Positions 17,631 through 26,700 of a stretch of DNA of 57,030 nucleotides are shown here, one piece after another. Below the pieces are notes generated by a model. The model was not told where the DNA came from, did no database searches, and worked only from the letters and a program-made list of their open reading frames with translations. This stretch comes from Candidatus Latescibacterota bacterium (GTDB lineage: Bacteria; Latescibacterota; UBA2968), in contig JAJDYX010000024.1 of NCBI GenBank assembly GCA_022824945.1, forward strand, positions 1 to 57,030, written 5' to 3'. The position numbers and the translations under genes are program-made. How positions within the stretch are numbered: the stretch's first letter is position 1; every line of letters begins with the position of its first letter.

Positions 17631-18044
17631 TCACTCCTCAGATGTCTGGGAAACCGATATTCGGTTCCAGATTGCATAGCTATATGCGACAGAACACAAA
17701 GAGAGAACAAGGTTTGCTCCGAGAACGTAGTTACGTTCAAAAACATCTTCCCGAAGCTCTTGAAAACATGTAATTGCAAATAGAGCGGCAAATATTACGA
17801 TGAATAGTAATGAAAAGCCTATACTCTTTGTCTTCCAATCCGCCTCGACATTTGTAGCCGTTTCAAGAGCACTGATATTTGTGATCATCAAGATCAGGCC
17901 AAACGTTGCAACATCGCTTTCCGACAACCAGCGAAACTGAGTTTCAGAGGTCACAAGGGCAGCAATAAGTAAACGCATTAGTATTGGTGTCATTGCAAGA
18001 AGAACTGTGTACACAAACCACTTGACGAGCATTATTCTCAGCAA
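17631..18044 (-). CDS. four-span membrane protein, unknown function
   Basis: 137 residues with about four hydrophobic segments (roughly 5-28, 44-62, 72-92 and 106-126) and short loops. Met at 18032 is an alternative start; neither has a strong ribosome-binding site. I do not recognise the family. The downstream coupled gene encodes a one-span basic protein, and a terminator follows, so this is a two-gene membrane operon. Confidence 0.6.
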   Translation of the reverse strand: MLRIMLVKWFVYTVLLAMTPILMRLLIAALVTSETQFRWLSESDVATFGLILMITNISALETATNVEADWKTKSIGFSLLFIVIFAALFAITCFQELREDVFERNYVLGANLVLSLCSVAYSYAIWNRISVSQTSEE

Positions 18045-18158
18045 CCCCTATCCAGGTTATGATCAGTCACGATCGGATTGTTTAGCGTGTAAAAAGAATT
18101 ATAACAGACCTTTTAGATTTAGGCAAGTCCTATGGACTTTTTTTTGACGTAAAAATGC

Positions 18159-18308
18159 TCAGTTCTGCTTATCCAGATAAACCGTAACCTGTCCATCATT
18201 TTCATCCACGGTTGCGTTGGAGAATTGGGCGGTCAGGCCAGAGCCAGAAATATTCACCGCCTCGCCGTCAGACACTACATCTAATGCATCAAACCCCGCT
18301 ATCGTCAA
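18159..18308 (-). CDS. possible TTG-start 49-residue frame after queF (uncertain)
   Basis: An open frame follows queF, its TTG sharing four bases (TTGA) with the queF stop. It encodes a beta-rich peptide (DGEAVNISGSGLTAQFSNAT and DGQVTVYLDKQN). No ATG is available. It may be a coupled small gene or the decayed end of a surface-protein gene. I do not recognise it. Confidence 0.3.
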   Translation of the reverse strand: MTIAGFDALDVVSDGEAVNISGSGLTAQFSNATVDENDGQVTVYLDKQN

Positions 18309-18658
18309 CCCTCATCTTCCCGCTGATACGACGCCGTAATCTCGTGATCGATACCACCGCGAATATTGAAACGGCTAATCACCTCCATCTCAACCGGATC
18401 GCACAGCGCCACCAGATCGTTCAAAATCTGATTCGTCACAGGCTCCATATAAATCCCCTGATCTCGGAACGACCAGAAATAGTGCTTCAGCGACCGCAAC
18501 TCCACGCACCGCGGACCCGGAACATACCAGATCACAATCGTCGCAAAATCCGGCTGCCCCGTCTTGGGACACAGCGACGTAAACTCCGGAAACGTAAACT
18601 CAATCGTATAACGCCGTTCTGGATTGGGATTATCAAACGCCTCTAACAGTGAACTCAT
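18305..18658 (-). CDS. queF: preQ0 reductase QueF (unimodular)
   Basis: 117 residues, the short T-fold form. The catalytic motif SLCPKTGQPDF supplies the nucleophilic Cys30 and the proton-relay Asp37. The QueF signature ELRSLKHYFWSFRDQG (53-68) for NADPH binding is intact, and Glu72 is retained. It reduces 7-cyano-7-deazaguanine to preQ1 in queuosine biosynthesis, in the cytoplasm. Its start overlaps the stop of an upstream paralogue that lacks Cys and Asp. No other queuosine genes are in the window. Confidence 0.93.
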   Translation of the reverse strand: MSSLLEAFDNPNPERRYTIEFTFPEFTSLCPKTGQPDFATIVIWYVPGPRCVELRSLKHYFWSFRDQGIYMEPVTNQILNDLVALCDPVEMEVISRFNIRGGIDHEITASYQREDEG

Positions 18659-19014
18659 ACCTCATCCTCCCGCTCATACGCCACAGACACCCGCGTCTCA
18701 ATACCGCCTCGCACTGTAAAATCACCCGTCACATCTAACGATAGAGGATCGCACGCCCGCACAAAATCATCCACAATTTTATTAACCGCACCCTCATAAA
18801 ACACCTTCTCCTCCCGAAACGACCCCAAATACTGCTTCAATGACATCTGCTCCACACACATCTCCCCCGGCACATAAGAAATCGAAACCGTTGCAAAAAT
18901 CGGCTGCCCCGTCACCGCGTACAGCGCCGTAAACTCCGACGACTCAAATTCAATCGTATAAGCCCGCTCGCGCTCGGGATTTTCAACGCACTTTAGCAAT
19001 AAGGAATCGCCCAT
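18655..19014 (-). CDS. QueF paralogue lacking catalytic Cys and Asp
   Basis: 119 residues, alignable along its whole length to the adjacent queF: the same N-terminal NPERERAYTIEF, EFTALYAVTGQPIF in place of SLCPKTGQPDF, the signature-like EQMSLKQYLGSFREEK, and the end RGGIETRVSVAYEREDE. The nucleophile position is Tyr32 and the relay Asp is Ile39, so it cannot perform the known reduction. The four-base ATGA overlap suggests equal production of both proteins. It could be a structural partner in a heteromeric T-fold assembly, comparable to the non-catalytic half of bimodular QueF, or have another ligand. Confidence 0.8.
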   Translation of the reverse strand: MGDSLLLKCVENPERERAYTIEFESSEFTALYAVTGQPIFATVSISYVPGEMCVEQMSLKQYLGSFREEKVFYEGAVNKIVDDFVRACDPLSLDVTGDFTVRGGIETRVSVAYEREDEV

Positions 19015-19030
19015 AAGTTTTCCAAAAAGG

Positions 19031-19091
19031 CTGGATTGCGGCTAAGCATGCCCCGTAATGCCTTTATACGGGGACCCTGCCGCAATGACAG
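19031..19091. repeat. hairpin repeat, family 2, with nested insertion
   Basis: GGATTGCGGC and GCCGCAATGACAG halves separated by a second inverted pair (CCCCGTA / TACGGGG), so the hairpin is compound. Confidence 0.7.
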
Positions 19092-19141
19092 AAAAGTTCA
19101 TCAGTTTTTTGACACCGCTATCCTTCGTTCGGAGACGCTAA

Positions 19142-20308
19142 TTAATCAAACGGCACCAGACTCGCGCCCACCGGATCGGGACTCGTGGGCCGAATTGGCA
19201 TCTCCTCATAAGAACGATACGCCACAGCCAGATGCGGCGTCTCAACCCGCCTGTACCCCTCAAACCGCGAATCTATCAACGCCTCCAGCGCACCTGAAAT
19301 CAGCAACGTGCGCTCAACCGGATACTGCGGCTTACCCGTCAAAAACATCTGCTGAATATTCAAACTCAAATAACTGAAATGCGCATGCGGATTATCTGGC
19401 AAAAAAACGCGCATATTATCCACCGCTCCCCCGCGCCGCGCTGCAAAACCCCACCCTCGCGTGTACCCATTCAACATAAACGTCGCCGCCGTCAACCCAT
19501 CTGCATACTCTATCAAAAAAACAGCCGGATTCTCGCAATGCTCTCGCACATCGCCATCCTCCTTCGCCTCAATATGCGCCACCGCAGCCGCGTACAAATC
19601 CCTATCCCACGCATCCGACGCCCAGACATCATCCCCCTCCAAACACTGCACCGCCACAATCCCCGTCTCTCCCCCCGCACGGCGCTCAACCATACACTGC
19701 AACGTCTCCAGCGCGTGAAAACCATAAGAATCAATCCCACCAAAAGCCACTGACATCGCCGTCTCAATCTCCGTATCCAAATCGTACTCAAGCCACGGCT
19801 TGCGCCATGCAAGCGGCAGAGACGACCCCGCCATAAACGGCACCTCCAGCTCCCGCGCGCGATCGCACATCCACTTTGCATCGTACCAATTATAAGAAAG
19901 ATGCTTATCGCTAAACACCGGCACAGACCGCCCCGACGAAGCGAACACCCCGCAAATCTGCTCAAAAAAATACTTCCGCGGATACATATGTTGCTCCTTC
20001 TCATTCCACGGATAATCGCCGTGCTCGCCAATCAGCAACACCCCATCCACCGCCAGCTCATCACCACCCAGCGTCAAAGCCTGGTTAATACTCCCATACA
20101 TCGGCACACCGAATTCCTCTGCAATCGCGCACCCGATATCATCTCTAAAATGCACCTGATCCAGATACATCGACACCACATCCACCTCTGGTGCAAGCAA
20201 CCCGTCATCTGTTGGAAACCCCTTCAAAAACTTCGTCACAATCACATCGGCGTGTGACCGCGGAAAATACGACGTAATCACCGCTGCTATCTTCTTTCGA
20301 TCTGCCAT
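19142..20308 (-). CDS. uncharacterised 388-residue protein
   Basis: I do not recognise this family. The N-terminus (KIAAVITSYFPRSHADVIVT) is a strand-turn-helix that could start a Rossmann-like domain; the middle has DGVLLIGEHGDYPWNEK and FSDKHLSYNWYDAKWM, motifs rich in His, Asp and Tyr that suggest a metal or sugar site; the last third resembles the beta-sheet part of Gfo/Idh/MocA-like oxidoreductases (LNGYTRGWGFAAR). No signal peptide. GGAGGG precedes the ATG. It stands alone between the queF pair and cysC. A dehydrogenase-like role on a sugar derivative is a guess. Confidence 0.5.
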   Translation of the reverse strand: MADRKKIAAVITSYFPRSHADVIVTKFLKGFPTDDGLLAPEVDVVSMYLDQVHFRDDIGCAIAEEFGVPMYGSINQALTLGGDELAVDGVLLIGEHGDYPWNEKEQHMYPRKYFFEQICGVFASSGRSVPVFSDKHLSYNWYDAKWMCDRARELEVPFMAGSSLPLAWRKPWLEYDLDTEIETAMSVAFGGIDSYGFHALETLQCMVERRAGGETGIVAVQCLEGDDVWASDAWDRDLYAAAVAHIEAKEDGDVREHCENPAVFLIEYADGLTAATFMLNGYTRGWGFAARRGGAVDNMRVFLPDNPHAHFSYLSLNIQQMFLTGKPQYPVERTLLISGALEALIDSRFEGYRRVETPHLAVAYRSYEEMPIRPTSPDPVGASLVPFD

Positions 20309-20438
20309 GGCTTTCCCTCCTGTCTTGTTGTGTAATGGTAAATTATATCACAATTCGAGAAAAACAATCTAAAATTCTTCATCATTTTATCCAAAATTTG
20401 GTATCTTAAACACCTGAAATATAACTCTAACCCTTACC

Positions 20439-20453
20439 AGGAGGAATCTCTTG
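20439..20453 (+). promoter_or_regulatory. ribosome-binding site deciding a TTG start
   Basis: AGGAGG (20439-20444) lies six bases before TTG at 20451, marking the non-ATG start of cysC. Confidence 0.85.
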
Positions 20454-21056
20454 ACCGAAGTAAAAGCCACCAACATCGTCTGGCACGAAGGCCATGTCGC
20501 GCGCAAACAGCGCGAAGACTTGCTCGAACAAAAAGGCGCACTCATCTGGCTCACCGGCCTGCCCAGCTCGGGCAAAAGCACCATCGCATTCACCACAGAA
20601 CACGCCCTGATCGAACGCGGGTGCATGGCCTATGTACTCGACGGCGACAACATCCGCCACGGCCTCAACAAAAACCTCGGATTCTCAGCCGAAGACCGCG
20701 CTGAAAACATCCGCCGCATCGGCGAAGTCGGCAAACTCTTTGCCGACGCCGGTATCATCACCCTATCCAGCTTTGTAAGCCCCTATCGCACCGACCGCGA
20801 CGGCGTGCGCGAACTCATGGAAAACAAAGACTTCATCGAAGTATTCATCAACACCCCGCTCGACGTATGTGAAGAACGCGACCCAAAGGGCCTGTACAAA
20901 AAAGCGCGCACAGGTGAAATACCCAACTTCACCGGCATCTCTGACCCCTATGAACCGCCTGAAAACCCCGAACTCGTCATACACACCGTTGACAGCACCC
21001 CACAAGAGGCCGCATTGCAAATCATCGCCCTGCTCGAAACGCGTGGAAACATATAG
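20451..21056 (+). CDS. cysC: adenylyl-sulfate kinase CysC, TTG start
   Basis: 201 residues. P-loop GLPSSGKS at 36-43, followed by LDGDNIRHGLN (about 61-71) and the APS-kinase signature region FSAEDRAENIRRIGEV; later FINTPLDVCEERDPKGLYKKAR matches the family's fourth block. It phosphorylates adenosine 5'-phosphosulfate to PAPS. The start is TTG, set by a perfect AGGAGG. A cyclase gene follows after two bases. There is no ATP sulfurylase here. Two sulfatases in the window fit an organism active in sulfate-ester metabolism, but a direct link is inference. Confidence 0.94.
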   Translation: MTEVKATNIVWHEGHVARKQREDLLEQKGALIWLTGLPSSGKSTIAFTTEHALIERGCMAYVLDGDNIRHGLNKNLGFSAEDRAENIRRIGEVGKLFADAGIITLSSFVSPYRTDRDGVRELMENKDFIEVFINTPLDVCEERDPKGLYKKARTGEIPNFTGISDPYEPPENPELVIHTVDSTPQEAALQIIALLETRGNI

Positions 21057-21058
21057 AC

Positions 21059-21718
21059 ATGCCCATCATCGACCTCACCATGCCCATTGCCGACCACTTC
21101 CGCTGGCCCGTTGAACGCAGCCTAAAAAGCAGTTTTGAAACCGGCGACATGGCGCAAGTGACCCACATGGGATGGGCTGTCCACGGATTCACGCACGTCG
21201 ATGCGCCGCGCCACATGTTCCCGGAAGGACCCACCACCAGCGACACCGTACTCGACCAAATCGTAGGACAGGCCGCAGTTGTCGATCTCTCGGGCATCGC
21301 GCCAGAAACGCCGATCACCGAAGCGCAAATCCGCACAGCCGGACAGCACATACGGCCTGGAGACATCGTCGTCATGAAAACGCGGTGGGACGAAGTAGAA
21401 TCGCATCAAACCCCCGAATTCTGGACCCGCGCGCCCTACATGTCGCGCCCCGCCGCAAAATGGCTACGCGCGCAAAACATCCGCGCCATCGCATTCGACT
21501 TTCCGCAGGACTATCCCATACGCCAGCTGCTCAGTGGCGAAAGAGCACCCCTCTCCGAATTCGTTACCCACGACATCCTCTTGCGCGAAGGCATCATCCT
21601 CATCGAATACATCTGCAACACCGGCATGATAGCAACAGACCGCGTGGAATTTTTCGCCCTCCCCTTAAAAATCCCCGAAGCCGACGGCGCACCAGCTCGC
21701 GTCATCGCAATTCAGTAA
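21059..21718 (+). CDS. cyclase-family (kynurenine formamidase-like) metal hydrolase
   Basis: 219 residues. The family signature HGFTHVDAPRH (His42, His46, Asp48, His52) gives the metal site of the cyclase/kynurenine-formamidase fold, and a later FDFPQDYP segment and a C-terminal ALPLKIPEADGAPARVIA strand fit the rest of the domain. It starts two bases after the cysC stop and is probably co-translated. It would hydrolyse a cyclic amide, ester or formamide in the cytoplasm. No tryptophan-degradation genes are nearby, so its substrate stays open. Confidence 0.85.
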   Translation: MPIIDLTMPIADHFRWPVERSLKSSFETGDMAQVTHMGWAVHGFTHVDAPRHMFPEGPTTSDTVLDQIVGQAAVVDLSGIAPETPITEAQIRTAGQHIRPGDIVVMKTRWDEVESHQTPEFWTRAPYMSRPAAKWLRAQNIRAIAFDFPQDYPIRQLLSGERAPLSEFVTHDILLREGIILIEYICNTGMIATDRVEFFALPLKIPEADGAPARVIAIQ

Positions 21719-21732
21719 CTGAAGTTAGACAA

Positions 21733-21903
21733 GCAACCACCGATGAACACCGATAAACACGGATAGTTGCGGTATTGCTCATCCCAAACACAGGTAGGGA
21801 ATGTCCTGCTTTAACAAGGCAACAGCACACCCTTTCGACACGCTCAAGCTGTTGGGCATAAAACACCTTTTATCTGTGTCCATCTGTGTTTATCTGTGGT
21901 TGC
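21733..21903. mobile_element. 171-bp inverted element with GCAACCAC termini (copy 1)
   Basis: A left arm of about 33 bp (21733-21765, GCAACCACCGATGAACACCG onward) is the near inverted complement of the right arm (21871-21903, ending ATCTGTGGTTGC), with five or six mismatches. The interior has no frame of note. Copies with the same ends are at 45708-45919 and 56640-56739. It has the look of a non-autonomous, MITE-like element. Confidence 0.7.
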
Positions 21904-21943
21904 TTTTGATTCTTAATTCAATAATACCTTCAGGAAAATCACC

Positions 21944-23305
21944 ATGATCTACCACCAACTCTTCGCCCAAATTGACCGCACCGTGCGCGTTGGCGTCATC
22001 GGCACCGGACACTACGCCACAGCCCTCGTCACACAATCGCGCGTCGTCAATCAACTCGACGTATCCGTCGTCTGCGACACAAATCCGGACGCAGCTCAAA
22101 ATGCATATCATCACGCCGGCCTGGACTCCGACAAAACCATCTTATGCGACACCACCCAACAGGCTGCCGAAGCCATAGAACAGGGCAAACATGTCATACT
22201 CACCGACGCCATGCAAATGATGGACCTGCCCCTCGACGTCATCGTCGAATCCACAGGCGTTCCCAGTGCCGGCGCAAAACACGGCATCGAAGCCATCCGA
22301 CACGGCAAACACGTCGCCATGGTATCCAAAGAAACCGACGTCACCGTCGGACCCATCCTCAAACACCACGCAGACAAAGCCGGACTCGTCTATACCGCAG
22401 TTGACGGCGACCAGCACGGCCTGCTCATGGGCCTTGTGCAATGGGCGCGCAGCCTGGGCCTCGAAGTACTCTGCGGAGGGAAATCCCTCGACTCCAACCG
22501 CGTTTACGACCCGCAGACCAACGCCATCGTATGGTCCAAAGGCAAAATCCAGATCCCCGACAAACAGATATTCTCCGCCCAAAATCCCTCGGCACATATC
22601 GCACAACGCCGCCAAATCATGGGCGAACTCGGCGCCATCGCCGGTTACGACATCACCGAACTCACCATCGCCGCCAATGCCACCGGCCTAATCCCCGATA
22701 TAGACACCCTGCACACACCCGTCGTCCGCACCGTTGAAATACCCGAAGTCCTCGCACCCAAAGAAGACGGCGGCATCTTATCTCACCGCGGCGTCATCGA
22801 CTGCGTCTCCTGCCTGCGCCAGGCAAACGAACCCGGCCTCGGCGGCGGCGTCTTCATCGTCGTCGCCTGTGAAAACGCCTACTCCCGCCACATCCTCACC
22901 ACCAAAGGACTCATCCCAAACAAAAAAGGCACCACAGCCCTCATCTACCGACCCTATCACCTCTGCGGCGTTGAAACACCCATCACAACACTCGTCGCGG
23001 GTCTCTTAAACCTGCCCACGGGCACCACCGACTACCGCCCGTCCTTCGACGTTGTAGGCCGTGCAAAAGAACCCCTCAAAGCTGGCCACCGGATCGGCAA
23101 CGACCACAGCAAAAACATCGAATACCTCATGCGCCCCGCGCTACCTGTCGCATCCGACAACCCCCTCCCCTTCCACATGGCCAACGGCAACACGCTAAGT
23201 CAGGACATCCCCGCCGGCGCCTTCATCACCGCAAGCGCGATACAAATAGAAGAAGACGACCCCCTCTGGACCCTTCGCAAAGAACAGGACGCGCATCTTC
23301 TATAA
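21944..23305 (+). CDS. homoserine-dehydrogenase-like oxidoreductase with SAF domain
   Basis: 453 residues. Rossmann nucleotide-binding motif VGVIGTGHYATALV at about 15-28; DVIVESTGVPSAGAKHG and HVAMVSKETDVTVGP form the next two blocks of the homoserine-dehydrogenase-like domain; the last 90 residues (PLPFHMANGNTLSQDIPAGA and on) are an SAF domain. This combination occurs in NAD(P)-dependent oxidoreductases of sugar-acid or branched-polyol catabolism. Met1 at 21944 is preceded by CAGGAAAATCACC. It lies 40 bases downstream of a MITE-like element. Substrate not known. Confidence 0.75.
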   Translation: MIYHQLFAQIDRTVRVGVIGTGHYATALVTQSRVVNQLDVSVVCDTNPDAAQNAYHHAGLDSDKTILCDTTQQAAEAIEQGKHVILTDAMQMMDLPLDVIVESTGVPSAGAKHGIEAIRHGKHVAMVSKETDVTVGPILKHHADKAGLVYTAVDGDQHGLLMGLVQWARSLGLEVLCGGKSLDSNRVYDPQTNAIVWSKGKIQIPDKQIFSAQNPSAHIAQRRQIMGELGAIAGYDITELTIAANATGLIPDIDTLHTPVVRTVEIPEVLAPKEDGGILSHRGVIDCVSCLRQANEPGLGGGVFIVVACENAYSRHILTTKGLIPNKKGTTALIYRPYHLCGVETPITTLVAGLLNLPTGTTDYRPSFDVVGRAKEPLKAGHRIGNDHSKNIEYLMRPALPVASDNPLPFHMANGNTLSQDIPAGAFITASAIQIEEDDPLWTLRKEQDAHLL

Positions 23306-23314
23306 AACAGGTAA

Positions 23315-23335
23315 GGGCAGGTTTAAAACCTGCCC
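23315..23335. repeat. palindromic repeat, family 1 variant (GGGCAGGTTT...)
   Basis: GGGCAGGTTT and AAACCTGCCC halves around one base, followed by CCTA. Same layout as the copies at 6639 and 44115 with a different core. Confidence 0.75.
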
Positions 23336-23350
23336 CTATTCACCATATCT

Positions 23351-23384
23351 GTTGCAAAACGCGACATTTGTTTCAATTTGCGAC
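23351..23384 (+). promoter_or_regulatory. paired enhancer sites for the sigma-54 activator
   Basis: GTTGCAAAACGCGAC (23351-23365) and GTTTCAATTTGCGAC (23370-23384), 19 bp start to start and about 220 bp before the -24 element. The same pair with the same spacing precedes the giant gene (29303, 29322). A third site, GTCGCTTTCTGCAAC, lies at 23488-23502. Assignment to the adjacent activator is inference. Confidence 0.65.
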
Positions 23385-23578
23385 AAATCCTCTATATCCT
23401 ACCTCTAATTCTCCCATAAATCATCTATAAACAAACGCTTGTTGCATCTCTAACTCACAGGATATGCGTCTCCCTGCGGTTTACAAGGTCGCTTTCTGCA
23501 ACAGTCCAAAAATCTGCAAATTATTTTCTTTTTTTATAATTCATTAATTTCCAAATAGTTATATCATTTATTACAAAC

Positions 23579-23593
23579 TGGCACGATTTTTGC
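23579..23593 (+). promoter_or_regulatory. sigma-54 promoter of the sensor-kinase operon
   Basis: TGGCACGATTTTTGC has a perfect -24 (TGGCAC), five-base spacer and -12 (TTGC). Transcription should begin near 23605, giving a leader of about 105 bases. Confidence 0.8.
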
Positions 23594-23665
23594 ATACATT
23601 TGCACATGATTTTTACATACATTTGCATACGATTTTTACATACATTTGCTGCATACATTTGCATA
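23585..23665 (+). repeat. 23-bp tandem repeat in promoter and leader
   Basis: Three and a half copies of GATTTTTRCATACATTTGC plus a four-base variable end, starting at 23585, 23608 and 23631. The first copy contains the -12 element, so the array looks like serial duplication of the promoter's downstream half. Confidence 0.8.
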
Positions 23666-23709
23666 CATGCCTGTATAATCCCCTTCCGTAAAAAAAGGAT
23701 GTCAATACC

Positions 23710-26700
23710 ATGACAGACGCAAAGATCCTGATTATTCAGGACGATCATTCTTCTGCTAAACACCTCGAAAAACACCTGACAGGAACCGCCTTTCACCTGC
23801 ACCCTCGCATTAAAGCGCATTCTGCCACTCACCTCGAAGAGCGTCTGATAGCCCTGGGCTATACCGTGTGCGCCTCGGTTTCTGGGGACCAGGCCATCGA
23901 AAAAGCCGCTGAAATGCATCCCGACCTGGCCCTGATCGATCTCGAACTGTTGGGAGGTGCCGACGGCGTTGCCCAACAACTCAGTGCCGATATACCCGTA
24001 ATTTTTCTCACAGATGGTTCCGAGGGCGACCTGTTGCAACGCGCCGAGGCAGCCCATCCATTCGGCTACGTGCTGAAACCCTATGAAGAACAGCAACTTC
24101 ATCTGAACATCCAGACTGCTCTTGCCATGCACAAACGAGAAAGAAAGCACAAACAGACTGAGCGCGAGATGGAACAAAAAATCAACGAACTGCAACATCA
24201 GGCGCAACGCATGGAAACCATTCTGGATAGTATCACTGACGGCGTAATCGCCGCCGATGAAAACGGAGACTACTTGACTTTTAATTCGAGCGCGAAACGA
24301 ATCGTCGGAACCTATAACCCGGGCACAGACCTGAATCACCGGTCTGAAGAATACGGCCTCTTTTTCCCAGATCGCGTCACGTTATTTCCCAGTGAAGATC
24401 TCCCACTCGCACGCGCCATCCACGGTGAATCCTCAGACGACGTCGAAATATTTGTACGCAACCCAAATTTGCCAGAAGGTACTTATGTCAGCATCAGCGG
24501 CAGACCTTTACCACCCGATAAAAGCGGGGCGAAAGGCGGCGTGATCGTTTTCCGAGACATCAGCAAAGACAAAGAGACAGAAGCCAAATTGGAACAGGCA
24601 GTCGGCGAATTGCGCGATCAGACCCAACTCATGGAAACCGTCCTGAAAAATATAAATAACGGCGTCGTCCTCTCCGATGCAACAAACCGCATATTGTACA
24701 TGAATCCGCGTGCGAGACAAATTGTGGGTATAGATCTCGGCACAGATATCCTGGATATACCCGTTAATGAAAGATCTAAAAATTATGGCGTTTTTTATGC
24801 CGATGGAAAAACGCGTGTGCCAACCGATCACCTTCCGCTCGTGCGTGCTGTGAAGGGAGAAAAAACAGAAGAGATGGAGGTGGTCATGTGCAATGAGAAA
24901 AATCCGGATGGGACTTATGTCCGCGTTCGCGGGATACCCTTGATGGACAGTGACAGAAATATGGTCAAAGCCGGATTGGCCATTCTGCGCGACTTCACCG
25001 AGCACAAAAAGATGAAAGATAGATTGGCACAAATCGATGGCGAACTACCCGATCACATCCCATTCATCGAACCCACCTCTGACAACAACGGGAATGGAGC
25101 CAAAGCCGATTCTCCCGACGTCGCCGGGAACACAGAAATGGCAGAGAAACAGGAACAAATCATTGAGGAATTGCGCGAGCAACTCCAGCTCATGGAAGCC
25201 GTTTGTGACAATCTGAATGACGGCATCATCGTCGCCAGTCCAATGGGCAAAATATTATTCGTCAATAAAACTGTGGAAAGAGTTTTCGGTACGTGGATCG
25301 TCACGCCAGACCTGAACGAATGGTCTAAAACTTTTGGTGTTTACTACCCCGATATAAAAACGCCCATCCCCATTGAGCAACTTCCCCTCACGCGCGCGCT
25401 CTACGGTGAGGAAACAGAGGAGATGGAGGCGTTTATACGCAACCAAAAAAATCCAGAAGGCACGTACATCGGTGTCCGTGCTCGCCCCATACTCAGCAGT
25501 GACCAGAGTGAAATCGTCGCCGGATTGGCCGTTATTCGCGACCTCACGCAGGAAAAAGAGGCAGACGCCAAATTGGAACAAGCCAACCGCGAGCAGCAAC
25601 GTCAGACCCAACTTCTGGAAACCGTTTTTAACAGTATCAGCGATGGGGTGATCGTGGCCGATGCAGAGGGGCAATTCACCATTTTTAATCCGAGTGCCGA
25701 ACAAATTGTCGGTATCGGTATGATGGATACACCTCCCGATCAATGGACGAAAGAATACGGCATCTTTTTACCCGACCAAAAAACGCACGTACCAGCCGAT
25801 CAAATTCCACTCGTGCGCGCCATCCAAGGTAAAAACACGGACGATATGGAGTTGTTTATACGCAATAAGAAAAAGCCCGACGGGGTTTATATCAGCGTCA
25901 GTGGTCGCCCCCTGAAAAAAGATATAGATGGGCACGGAGGAGGCGTGGTCGTTTTTCACGACATCACCGCGCGCAAAATAGCAGAGGCGGAGCTGGAACA
26001 AACAGCGCGTGAATTGCGAAACCAGAACGAACTGATGGAGACCGCTTTTAATAATATCAGCGATGGCGTCGTCATTTACGATCTATCCAAACGCTCCCTG
26101 CACCTCAATTCCAGCGTCACACAAATTACCGGCATAGAAGGGGTAAATGTACCGCTAACCGAATGGCCGAGGACAAATGGCGTTTTTTATCCCGATCAAA
26201 AAACGCTCATTAAAATCAGAGAACAACCGCTCGCCCGCATCCTGTTTCGCGGAGAGTCCATTGACGATGAGGACGTATTCATTCGCAATGAGAAAAAGCC
26301 GGAAGGTGTTTATATCCGCGCAAACGGGCGACCGCTCTACAACGAGGACAACATAGTTAGAGGGGCTGTCATTACTTTCCGCGATATCACCCAACAGATG
26401 ATCAACGAAGAAGCGCTGGCGCGGGCATTCGCACAAGGCCGCCTGGAGATCCTCGACACCATCCTCCACAACATTGGCAATGCCGTCAACAGCGTAACAG
26501 CGGGTATTGAGACCATTCGCCAGCATCTGGTGGAAAACCCACTCTTACACCGCCTCTGCGCCCTTGCCGAGGCGATAAAAGCACACAGAGACGATTGGGA
26601 CAATTACATCCAAAATGACCCGCAAGGCCAACAGGCGTTGCCGTTTGTTATCGCACTCGCCGAAGACTTTAGCCAGCAGGATACCGCACTGATCAAAACG

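Noticed and set aside
18659..19014. Second queF as an archaeosine-type QueF-L enzyme
   Set aside because: QueF-L keeps the catalytic Cys; this copy has Tyr there, so the known amidinotransferase reaction is not expected.
23585..23665. CRISPR or iteron origin
   Set aside because: Direct repeats are contiguous with no spacers, and they overlap a sigma-54 promoter and leader; no replication genes nearby.
23521..24339. 272-codon minus-strand frame over the promoter and start of the kinase
   Set aside because: It reads through the 23-bp tandem repeats and the antisense of the receiver domain; no start signal.
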